This document shows positions 37,023 through 46,800 of a stretch of 64,000 bases of DNA, one piece after another. Source of the stretch: Amycolatopsis sulphurea (lineage in GTDB: Bacteria > Actinomycetota > Actinomycetes > Mycobacteriales > Pseudonocardiaceae); NCBI RefSeq assembly GCF_002564045.1, contig NZ_PDJK01000002.1:3534001-3598000 (forward strand), written 5' to 3'. The position numbers and the translations under genes were made by a program. Numbering within the stretch: the stretch's first letter is position 1; each line of letters starts with the position of its first letter. The notes beneath the pieces are model-generated. The model had not been told where the DNA came from. It worked only from the letters and a program-made list of their open reading frames with translations, and ran no database searches.

Positions 37023-38303
37023 ATGCCCATGAGTGACGCCTTCTGTCAGCGCCTTATTCCGATACTTCCGCGAGTTGCGGAGCATTTCGGCACACCGTTC
37101 CACATCTACGACGTGCAGGGCATCCGCGACACCGCCGAGGGCTTCAACCGAGCGTTTCGCGGCCTGGACTTCCGGGAGTACTTCGCCGTCAAGGCGCAGC
37201 CGAACCCCCGGATCCTGCGTACCCTCGCAGACCACGGCTTCGGCTTCGACTGCAGTTCGATCGCCGAGCTCGTGGCCGCCCGGGAGGCCGGCGCGGTGGG
37301 TGACGACATTTCCTTCACCTCGAACAACACCAGCTCGGCGGAGCTGGTCGCCGCGCTCGCCGCGGACGCCATCATCACCGTCGACGACGAGACTGTCGTC
37401 GACAAGCTCGTGGCCATGCGGGCGCGGCCACGATCGGTCTGTTTCCGAGTGCACCCGGGGCGCTCCGCGTCGGTGCAGAACATGCACCTCGGCGGAGCCG
37501 AGTCGTCGAAATTCGGTATCCGGATCGACCGCCTGCACGGCGTGGTGGCGAAAGCGCGGCAGCTCGGCGCGAACACGTACGGGCTACACGTCATGCTGGG
37601 CTCGCACCTGAAGACACCGGACTCCTTTCTGCGCAATCTCGACCTGCTGCTCGACACCGTGCTCCGGCTGCGGGACGAGACCGGAGTGCGCATCGATTTC
37701 GTGAACCTCGGCGGCGGAATAGGAATCCCTTATCGGCTGGAGGAGCGGGAGTTCGACCTCGCCGGGCTGGCGGCCGGAGTCCGGGACCGGGTGACGACCT
37801 TCGAGCGCGACCACGCGTGGCACCTGCGGGTGCTGTTCGAATCCGGCAGGTATGTGACGGGTCCGCACGGGGTGCTGGTCACCCGCGTGCTCAACCGGAT
37901 GACCAAATGGCGCGAGATCGTGGGCGTCGACTGCGGCATGAACGGTCTGATCCGCCCGGGAATGTATCCGGACGCCTACCATCACCTGTCCGTTTTGGAC
38001 GGCGAGGGGCGCGAACTCGAGACGGTCGACGTCGTCGGCTCGATGTGTGAGAACAACGACAAACTCGCGATCCAGCGCGTCCTGCCACGCACGGCCGAGG
38101 GCGACCTGCTGCTGGTGCACGACACCGGCGCCCATGCGCTGTCGCAGACCTACACGTACGGTGGGCGGCTGCGCCCACAGGAGTTGCTGCTGCACCCGGA
38201 CGGGGACGTGGAGCGCATCCGCCGGGCCGAGACCGTCGAGGACTACTTCGCAACCCTCCGCTGCGACGCGGACCGGCTTGCGACGGCGGTGGTGCTGCGG
38301 TGA
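37023..38303 (+). CDS. LysA-like PLP decarboxylase (fold type III) of the biosynthetic cluster
   Basis: 426 residues from MPMSDAF; GGAAGGA lies 12 bases upstream and a second ATG two codons later is possible. It has the alanine-racemase-type barrel with the PLP Lys at K57 (EYFAVKAQPNP), and the C-terminal domain has GVDCGMNGLIRPGMY and VVGSMCENNDKLA with the active-site Cys. The loop that reads HIGSQI in ordinary diaminopimelate decarboxylases is HVMLGSHLKTPDSF here, so the substrate is probably not diaminopimelate. It may decarboxylate a basic amino acid or a carrier-bound or peptide intermediate of the cluster. It converges on the NRPS-type methyltransferase gene with 205 uninformative bases between. 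Confidence 0.8.
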   Translation: MPMSDAFCQRLIPILPRVAEHFGTPFHIYDVQGIRDTAEGFNRAFRGLDFREYFAVKAQPNPRILRTLADHGFGFDCSSIAELVAAREAGAVGDDISFTSNNTSSAELVAALAADAIITVDDETVVDKLVAMRARPRSVCFRVHPGRSASVQNMHLGGAESSKFGIRIDRLHGVVAKARQLGANTYGLHVMLGSHLKTPDSFLRNLDLLLDTVLRLRDETGVRIDFVNLGGGIGIPYRLEEREFDLAGLAAGVRDRVTTFERDHAWHLRVLFESGRYVTGPHGVLVTRVLNRMTKWREIVGVDCGMNGLIRPGMYPDAYHHLSVLDGEGRELETVDVVGSMCENNDKLAIQRVLPRTAEGDLLLVHDTGAHALSQTYTYGGRLRPQELLLHPDGDVERIRRAETVEDYFATLRCDADRLATAVVLR

Positions 38304-38508
38304 CCCGTCACGTCGACTGAGGCTTGCCCGTCTCTCCACGGCGCACGCCGAACAATCTGCTTGCAGTACCCGTATTTCGTGCGAGTGTCCGAAGTGGACG
38401 GCCGGCGCTGTTGATGGCGAAGAGTCGAGCGGCGGCTGGTGCCCTCCTTCCGCGACCTCGTGCTGGTCACCGGTCGTCCGCTCGACGGGCCTGTGTGACC
38501 CCGTCGCG

Positions 38509-39570
38509 TCAGCGCTCGGTGATGACGACCCCGGGGCCGGCCGAGGCCGGGACGAGCACCAGGTCGAGTGTTGCCGGGTCGTTCCGCGACCACCGCACCA
38601 CCGAACGGACGCCGGGGGCGACGGTGAGCGGGCGGTCCGGATCCGGTCCGCGGCGTGTGAGCCGGCGATTCGGGATGCCGACGATCCGCACCGGGGCGCG
38701 GAGATCCAGCCCGTCCTGGGCGTCGAGCCACGGCACCGTGGGAGCGGCGCCCGCGTCGACCACCGGGCGCTGTGGCCCGACCAGCACCACGTCGTAGCGG
38801 TAGCGCGTCAGCTCGTTGTCGGGGCCCTGTTTGCACCGGATCTGGCAATGCAGCCCGAGGCGTCTGGCGGTGGCCGCGAACCAGTCCGGTGCGACGAACA
38901 GCTCACGGTCGGTGGCCAGCACGCGCGCCGCCGCCGGGCCGAGGTCGTTCGCGTCGGCCCCGCGGGCGCGGGCCACGTCCGTCGCGAAATGTTCGCGCAG
39001 GGGTTCGCAGCGGACATCCCCCACGAGGACGGCTCCGGTGGGTCCTGCCAGCTCGGCTGCCGTCGCCACCACGGCCGTGAGGTAGTCGAGGTCGGGGAAG
39101 TACTGCGCGACGGAGTTGAGGACGACGAGGTCGGCGGGGCCGGCCCGCAGGAGTCGCGCGCGCTCGTGCGCGGCGGTCACTTCGAGATGGACCCGATCCG
39201 TGAGTTCGGGGCGATCGGCGTTCAGCCGGCGTTTCAGGATCTCGATCGCGGATGGCGAGAAGTCCGTACCTGTGTAGTGCTGCACGTGCGGGGCGACGAG
39301 GGCCAGGAGCAGCCCGCCGCCGACGCCGATCTCGACCACCCGGCGCGGGAACAGCTCCAGGATGCGTGCGACGGTGGTATCGCGCCAGCTGCGCATGTCC
39401 GCTTCGGGGATCGGCGAACCGTCGTAGGCCGAGTCCCAGCCGCGGAAATCGTCACCCAGCCGCCCCCACGGCTCGCCGTCAAGGTAGAGGGTGTCGTAGA
39501 CCTCGCGCCAGATCGCGACGTGTTCGAGTGCGGGCGCGGAGATCTCGCCCGCGCTGGCCGGGCCGGTCAC
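38509..39570 (-). CDS. Free-standing NRPS-type methyltransferase
   Basis: 353 residues from a GTG whose bases overlap the stop of the amidinotransferase gene (GTGA). The sequence follows the methyltransferase domain normally embedded in NRPS adenylation domains. Markers are AWRDTTVARI-like SWRDTTVARILELFPRRVVE, then IGVGGGLLLALVAPHVQHYT, GTDFSPSAIEILKRRL, VVLNSVAQYFPDLDYLTAV, VLVGDVRCEPLREHF, and LHCQIRCKQGPDNELTRYRY. Embedded versions N-methylate carrier-bound aminoacyl groups. Finding it as a separate protein suggests methylation in trans on the cluster synthetase, or on a free substrate. About 70 extra C-terminal residues (VRIVGIPNRRLTRRG) follow. Confidence 0.85.
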   Translation of the reverse strand: MTGPASAGEISAPALEHVAIWREVYDTLYLDGEPWGRLGDDFRGWDSAYDGSPIPEADMRSWRDTTVARILELFPRRVVEIGVGGGLLLALVAPHVQHYTGTDFSPSAIEILKRRLNADRPELTDRVHLEVTAAHERARLLRAGPADLVVLNSVAQYFPDLDYLTAVVATAAELAGPTGAVLVGDVRCEPLREHFATDVARARGADANDLGPAAARVLATDRELFVAPDWFAATARRLGLHCQIRCKQGPDNELTRYRYDVVLVGPQRPVVDAGAAPTVPWLDAQDGLDLRAPVRIVGIPNRRLTRRGPDPDRPLTVAPGVRSVVRWSRNDPATLDLVLVPASAGPGVVITER

Positions 39571-40718
39571 ACGAAGCTGCGCAGCTCGCCGCGGCGCCGC
39601 ACGTCGGCGGTGACACAGTGGAAGCACCCACCGAACCGCATGACGTTGCGGAATGGGATCGGCAGGACGTCGAACCCCCATTCGTCCAGCATGTCCGCCA
39701 AGGCCGTTTCCTGCGCCTCCACCACCACCTGCGTCTCGCTCAGCATGAGCACATTCATTCCCACGGTGGGGCTGGACATGTACAACTCGAAATCGTCCGG
39801 AACTGCCGGCTCGGGTGCCACCCGCACATCCCAGGCGTCGAGGACCGACGGCACATCCTTGACCTTGTTCCGATTCAGCAGCAGCTTCCCCGGGGCGAGT
39901 GGCACGAAGGATGCGTCGATGTGCATCGGATACGGATCGATCGTCTCGACGATGTGCACGGTGTATTCCGGGTCGAGATGCCGGGCCACCCACTCGATGC
40001 CGAGCCGGTTGGTGACGTGGCTGCGCTGGGCGAACAAGTCGGTGCCGCACCGGGTGAAATCGGCCGCGTCGAAGGTCGGCTCGACCTCGGTGGTCGCGTA
40101 GGACTGGGTGGCGAACGGCGTCTCCCGGTCGAAGCCGGCGTCGAAGGTGTCATCGTCGAGCAACGGTCGCGGTGCGGCGATCCACCGGGCGCCGCGCCGG
40201 AAGTAGCCGGTCAGCAGGCGATGGTAGGCGTCAGCCTCGAAATAGCGGCTGCGCCATGCCATCGGCGACTCGATGATCATGTCTCCGACGACGAGCAGCA
40301 GATCGCGGGGCATCGCGCTGTAGAGCCCACCGGGGCTCGACCAGCGTGGGGTGCTGAAGCTTCGGGTGTGGTCCACCGGATCCGGCCGTGTCACGACGAT
40401 CCCGCGAGCGGTGAGGAAGCCGGCGAAGGCGTCCAGCTCCGCCTCGGCCGCCTCAGCGTGCTCGCGCGGCCACGGTTGGCCCGCGGTGCGGGTGAACAGT
40501 TCGCGCGCGCTGGCCGGCACGCAGGACTCGACGGCCACGTCCCACTGCGGGACCGCTGCGCCGCGCATCGTCCCCACGATGACCTCCTCAAGCGGGTCCC
40601 ACTCGGTGTAGGTGCTGACGGGGCCTGCTGGACGGGTCGTGTCAGGACGACTCCGGTGATCGACGGTCAATTCTTTTCCCAACCTCGGTGACTGTGGCCG
40701 AGGGAAACCAATCCTCAT
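39567..40718 (-). CDS. AGAT-like arginine amidinotransferase
   Basis: 383 residues from an ATG preceded by GAGGGA; a GTG two codons earlier is possible. It matches the L-arginine:glycine amidinotransferase family closely around the triad: Asp in FDAADFTRCGTDLFAQRS, His in DPYPMHIDASFVPL, and Cys368 in GGCFHCVTADVRRRGEL. These enzymes move the amidino group from arginine to an amine acceptor through an amidino-Cys intermediate. The acceptor is not defined by sequence. The cluster also encodes a GAMT-like methyltransferase, which would act next as in creatine synthesis. Co-transcribed with the NRPS-type methyltransferase and divergent from the synthetase. Confidence 0.9.
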   Translation of the reverse strand: MRIGFPRPQSPRLGKELTVDHRSRPDTTRPAGPVSTYTEWDPLEEVIVGTMRGAAVPQWDVAVESCVPASARELFTRTAGQPWPREHAEAAEAELDAFAGFLTARGIVVTRPDPVDHTRSFSTPRWSSPGGLYSAMPRDLLLVVGDMIIESPMAWRSRYFEADAYHRLLTGYFRRGARWIAAPRPLLDDDTFDAGFDRETPFATQSYATTEVEPTFDAADFTRCGTDLFAQRSHVTNRLGIEWVARHLDPEYTVHIVETIDPYPMHIDASFVPLAPGKLLLNRNKVKDVPSVLDAWDVRVAPEPAVPDDFELYMSSPTVGMNVLMLSETQVVVEAQETALADMLDEWGFDVLPIPFRNVMRFGGCFHCVTADVRRRGELRSFV

Positions 40719-40746
40719 GAACACCGTCCCTCTATTGGGCGAACAT

Positions 40747-40776
40747 CATTTAAATGCGTGACATACAGTCCTGTAT
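40747..40776. promoter_or_regulatory. Divergent promoter elements between amidinotransferase and NRPS genes
   Basis: Two adjoining dyads, CATTTAAATG (40747-40756) and ATACAG-TC-CTGTAT (40763-40776), lie in an AT-rich patch unlike the GC-rich surroundings. They are 29-58 bp from the amidinotransferase start and 106-135 bp from the NRPS start. They could be the -10 region and an operator shared by both transcripts. Confidence 0.5.
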
Positions 40777-40881
40777 CGGCGCGAATTCTTCGGTCGTTCA
40801 TCTTGATGGCCCCGGTTGGTGACCTCGATCGTGGAGCTTGATCACTGTTGTGACAGTCCGTGAGATCGATGAAGGGCGTAA

Positions 40882-43800
40882 ATGACCGTCCACCCGACCG
40901 ACGTGATCGACCTGATCACCGCGCAGGTCGAACGCAGTCCGGACGCGGCCGCCGTCGTCGAGGGCACCCGTGAGCTGACCTACGCGGAGCTCGTGGCGGA
41001 GGTCGAACTCGTGGCCGCCGACCTCGTGGCACGCGGGGTCCGGCCACGCGATCTCGTCGCCCTCGTGCTCCCGCGCGGGATCCGTGCTGTCGTGGCCATC
41101 CTGGCGGTGCTGCGGACCGGTGCCGGATACGTCCCGGTCGAGGTCAACGGGCCGGCAGCACGCATTCACGCAGTGCTCGGCGAGGTTAATGCGCGGGTCG
41201 CCATCGTCGATGCCGGCTCCCGTGATCTTCTCGACGGTGCCGTCGGCACCCTCGATCTCGACGGCCCACTTGCCGGCGTAGGGGGATCCGCCGGTCCGGT
41301 GCCCGGCATCGGCGACGCGAACAGGGCGGAGGCCGGCGGCGCGACCGTGCTCGCCGAGCGTCCGGCACCGCCGGCGACAGTGGACCCGGACGCGCCCGCC
41401 TACGTCATCTACACCTCCGGCTCCGCCGGCCAGCCGAAGGGCGTCGTCGTGCCCCGGCGCGCGGTCGCGTTCTTCTGCGCCGCCGCCCGCGGCCCATACA
41501 CCACGACCGCCGGCGACCGCGTCCTGCAGTTCGCCTCGCTCGGATTCGACGCGAGCGTCGAAGAGATCCTGCTGCCGCTTTCGGTCGGGGCGACGGTGGT
41601 GATCCGCGACGAGGAGATGCTGAGTCGCCCGGACCTGTTCCTGCGCCGCTGCGGCGAGTGGGGAACCACTGTCCTCACTCCGCCACCCGCTTACTGGCGG
41701 GAGATACTCGGTGTGCTGGAGCGGGGCGAAGCCACCCTGCCGCCGTCGGTACGGCAGATCGTGCTCGGTGGAGAGGCGGTGTACGCCGACGCCGTGCGCC
41801 GCTGGCGCCGGACGGTTGGGCCGCATGTGCGTTTGATCAACTGCTACGGCCCGACCGAGACCACCGTCGTGGCACTGGTGGCCGATCTGACCCACTACGA
41901 CGGCGACGACCCCGTACCGATCGGCGAGCCGCTGCCCGGCGTGCTGACCGAGATCCGGCCGGTACCCGGTGAATCCGGCGACAGGCCCGAGTGCGCCACC
42001 GGCGAGCTGTGGATCGGCGGTCCCGGGGTCACCGACGGCTACCTCGGCCGGCCCGACCTGACGGAGGAGCGCTTCCGCACCGAGCCGGGGCCTGCGGACG
42101 AGCCAGTCCGCTGGTACCGGACCGGCGACGTCGTCTCCCAGGGACCGGACGGCAGTTTCGCCTACCTGCGTCGTCTTGACCGGCAGGTACAGGTCCGTGG
42201 GGTCCGCGTGGAGATCAGCGAGGTCGAGGCGGCGCTGCGGCTGGTCCCCGGGGTCGCCGACGCCGTCGTCGACGCCGTGCCTGACGCCGGCACCGTCCGG
42301 CTTGAGGCCCATCTGATCGCGGACGGCGACCTGGCCCCCAACGAGCCGGCGGTGCGTGCCGACCTGACGGGCCGGCTGCCCGCCGCGATGGTTCCGGCCC
42401 GGATCCGGTTCCACCGGCGGTTCCCCCGTACCGACCACGACAAGGTCGACCTCGTCGCGTTGCGCGGGACCCCGGACACCACCGCCCCTGAAAGCACCGC
42501 CCCGGAAAGCGCCGCCCCGGACGACGCCGACCCCGCGGCCGCGATGTCGGCGCTGTGGTCGCAGGTGCTCGATCGCCCGGCGATCGGGCCGGACGACGAC
42601 TTGTTCGCCGCCGGCGCCGATTCGCTCGCCGCCGTGCGCATCCTCACCCGCCTGCGCACCGAGCACGGGGTCGAACTCACGTTGGCCGACCTGTTCGCGG
42701 CTGGCACCCCGGCCCGCACCGCCGAGCTGGTGGCCGCGTCGGCGCGGGTCGTTCCCGCCGAGTCGCCGCGCACCGCGACGGGGACCTTCGAACTCGGTGG
42801 CCTGCAGCCCGACTACTGGCTCACCGACGTGATCGAGCCGGGCCTGCCCCGCTACCTGCTCGGTCTGCGCTACCACGTCGACCGATCCGTCGAGCCCACC
42901 GAGTTGACTGCGCTCCTTGCCGCGCTCGTGCGGCGCCACCCCGTGCTCGGAGCCCGGTTCCCCGAGCGGGACGGACGGCCGGTGATGGTGGTGGACGGCA
43001 CCGGCCGCATCCAGATCGGTGGCCCGGAGGTCGACCTGCGGGAAGGCCCGGTCGCCCGCGCGGTTCACGACCCCGCGACCGGAGTACTCACCCTGTTCGT
43101 CCATCACATCGTGTTCGACGGCTGGTCGGCCGGCGTCGTGGCTCGTGACCTGGGGTTGCTGATCGACGGCGCGACCCTGGAGCCGCCGGCCCGGGGCGTG
43201 ACCGTTCCCGCGTACGCGGATTCCACTGCCCGTACATCCGATCGGGCTTACTGGCGGCAGCGCCTCGATGGTGTCGGCCCGGCCGTCGAGGTGCCGGCCG
43301 ATCGGCCGCGCCCGCTGGAGCCTACGTTCGCCGCGCTGCGCGTCGAGCGCCGGCTCGATGCGACGACGGTCGGGCGATGGGACGCACTGGGCCGCGACCG
43401 TCGCGCCAGCCTGTTCGCCGTGGTTCTGACCGGCGTGCACGCCCTGTTGAGCAGGTGGACCGGACGGACCGATCCGGTGGTGCTCGCCCCGGTGGCCAAC
43501 CGGGGCGGCACCGGCCTGGAGGACGAGGTCGGCGCGTTGCTCAACACTCTCCCGCTGCGGGCCGACACGGGCGGCGACCCGTCCTTCGGCGAGCTGCTGG
43601 ACCGGGTGGCCGCCGACACCGTCGCCGACCTGGACCACCAGCGTCTGCCGCTGCCCGAGATCCTCGCGGTGACCGAGCGACCGGTCACCCCGGGCGCCGG
43701 CAATCCCTTCAGCTCCGTCCTCCTCACCGTGTTGAACACGCCGCACGGCTACGACGGCCCGGTCCGGTACGTGGGTGACGTCGTGCCCGCCGCGCAGACC

Positions 43801-46800
43801 GTCGACCTCGCCTTTGCCCTCGACACGACCAGCGCGGGCCACGTCCTGACGCTCACTGCGCGCAGCGAGCTGTTCGACCGCGACCGCGTCGAGGGCATTC
43901 TCGACCAGCTCACGGTTCTCCTTGACGCCGCCGTCGCCGAGCCCGGCACCCCGTTGCATCGGCTGCCGCTGCTCTCACCGGACGCACGCACCCGGCTGCT
44001 CGACGCGGTCAACGGCCGGACATCGGGGCGTGCGCCGCGGTTTCCGCTCGTCCAGCACTACCTGCAGGCGGTCGCCGCCGAGCGCCCGCACGCGCCGGCT
44101 CTGACCGTCGGCGACACCACGATCGACTACGCGCAGCTGGCGTCAAGGGCCAACCGGCTCGCGCACCACCTGCACCACAGAGCGGGTCGGCCGAGCGGCG
44201 GGCGAGACACCCCGATCGCGATCGCGCTGCCCCGTGGCGTCGACCTGTTCGTCGCCGTGTGGGGTGTCCTCACGGCGGGCCGCGCCTATGTCGCGCTCGA
44301 CCTCGATCATCCCGCGGGCAGGCTGGCCAAGGTGCTGGCCGACTCCGGTGCCGACGTCCTCGTCACCCGCGCAGATACCGCCGGTCCGGCGCTCGCGACG
44401 ACCGGGGCGGCCATCGAGACGGTCCTGCTCGATCGGGAAGCGGCGGCGATTACCGCACATCCCAGCGACCCACCTGACGTGGCTGTCACCCCCGCCGACC
44501 CCGCCTACCTGGTGTACACGTCCGGATCGACCGGGGCGCCGAAGGCGGTGGTGGTGACCCACGACAGCCTGACCCACGCCGTCGAGATGTGGATGCAGCA
44601 CTACGCCCTGGTACCGGACTGGACGTTCGCTCAGGTGGCCCCGGTGTCGTTCGATCTGTTCGTCGGCGAGACTGTGCGCGCCCACACCGCGGGAGGGCGC
44701 CTGGTGGTCGTCCCGAAGGAGACCGCGCTGGACCCACCGGTCTTCGCGGAGTTCCTGCGCCGGGAGCGGGTGGCGTGTACCGAGCTGGTACCGAGCATGC
44801 TGAACCCGTTGCTCGCCGTCTGCGGGCCGCTGCCCGACCTGCGGCTGCTCATCGGCGGCGGCGAGGCCTGGCCCGTCGAGGACTATCAGCAGGCTCACGC
44901 GCTGCTCGACGCGGGCACCCGCCTCGTCAACTCCTACGGTGTCGCCGAGGCGACCGTGGACAGCCTCTGCTTCGAGGGGCCTCTCGAAGCAGAGGCCACG
45001 CTGGTGCCGATCGGGCGGCCCTTTCCCCACCAGCGCGCCTACGTGCTCGATGCCCATGACGAGCTGGTCCCCCCGGGCGTGCCCGGGGAACTGCATCTCG
45101 GTGGCGCCGGCGTCGCGGCGGGCTACCACCGCCGCCCGGGCCTGACCCGGCAGCGGTTCGGGCCGGACCCCTTTGTCCCGGGCGGACGTCGTTACCGCAC
45201 CGGCGACCGTGCCCGCGTGCGGACCGACGGGACCGTGGAGTACCTCGGCCGGCTCGACGACCAGGTCAAGGTGCGGGGCCATCGCATCGAGCTGGGTGAG
45301 GTCGAGGCCGCGCTGCGCGCCCTTCCTGATGTCGCCGCCGCGGCTGCCACGCTTCAGGGAGCGGACCTCGTCGGCTACGTCGTGGCAGACGACGGCAGCA
45401 CCACTCTCCCGGAGCCCGACCTGCTGGCGGCACTGCAGACCCGGCTGCCCACGGGCGCGGTCCCGGCCCGTGTCGTCGTGTTGCCCCGGCTGCCGCGTAC
45501 CCACAGCGGCAAGCTCGACCGTGCCGCTCTGCCCGCGCCCGGCTCGGCAGGCCCCGCCACACCGGCGATGGCCCCCGCGACCGCGACGGAGCAACGGATC
45601 GCCGGGGTCTGGGCCGAGTTGCTCGGCATCGAGGTCGCCGTGGTGACCGCCGACAGCACGTTCACCGGGCTGGGCGGCGACTCCTTCGCGACGGTGCGCA
45701 TGGCCCGCGCCGTGTCTTCCTCCCTGCGCCTCGTCGACGTGTTCCGTCGCCCCTCGTTGCGACAGCTGGCCCGCCACGTCGACAACCTCGAGACCGACCA
45801 CCCTGCGGCACCTGACCGGTTGCCCGCCGCCGTCCCGGCCGATGGCGCGGAGCGCACGGTGACCGACGCCGCCGACCGGTTGCTGCAGCCGATCGGCACC
45901 GGACGGGCCGACCCGGCCCTCGGCGGAGCCACGATCGTCGGGTTCCCCTACGCGGGCGGGACCTCGATGACGTTCGGTCCGCTGGCCGAGGCGCTGCCGG
46001 CCGGCTGGGCACTGCTCGCCGTCGAGCTGCCGGGCCACGACCAGGCCCGGGACGAACCGCTCGCCGGCCTCCACGAGATCGCCGGACGAGTCGTCGAGGA
46101 GCTCCTGGCCGTCGAGGGACCGATCCTGCTCTACGGACAATGCGTCGGGACCGCGCTGGCCCTTGAGGTCGCGCGCCGCGTGACCGGCGGCCCGATCGAT
46201 CTGATCGGCGTCGGCCTGGGTGCGCAGTTCCCGATCGCCAGGCTCCCCGGCCGGTTCTTCGATCGAGTGCGCCGCCTTTTGCCCACGGACGGCTTGGTCG
46301 GCAACCGCGCCTACCTGGACTACCTGCGGGCGCGTGGCGGTTTCGCCGACGTCGAGGAGGGGCAGGACGCGGACTTCGTCCTGCGCAACGTCCGCCATGA
46401 CTCCCGGGAGGCCGAGGAGTACTTCACCGCGGAGACCGGCGACGTGGCCGCCCCGGCGCTCGCGGTTCCGGTGCTCAGCGTGGTCGGCCAGCGCGACCGG
46501 GTCACCGAGCTCTACGACGAACGCCACCGGGAGTGGGCGGCGTACTCCTCTCACGTCGAGCTCGCGGTGATCGAGCGGGGCGGACACTTCTTCGTCAAGC
46601 ACCAGGCCGCCGAACTGGCCGACGTCCTCGTCGACGCTGCGAACCGCTGGCGCGAGAGCCCGTCGGATCCCGGCCTGGCCGATCCTGCCCCGGCGAACAT
46701 GGATGTGCGTCCGGGGCTGCGCCGGTTCGCGGTGGTCGCGGCGGGCCAGACCGTGTCCGCCGTCGGCAGTGGCATCGCCTCGCTCGTCATCGCCGTATGG

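Noticed and set aside
38304-38508. Possible coding remnant between the decarboxylase and methyltransferase genes
   Set aside because: Short frames with stops on both strands and no recognisable family; not enough to call.
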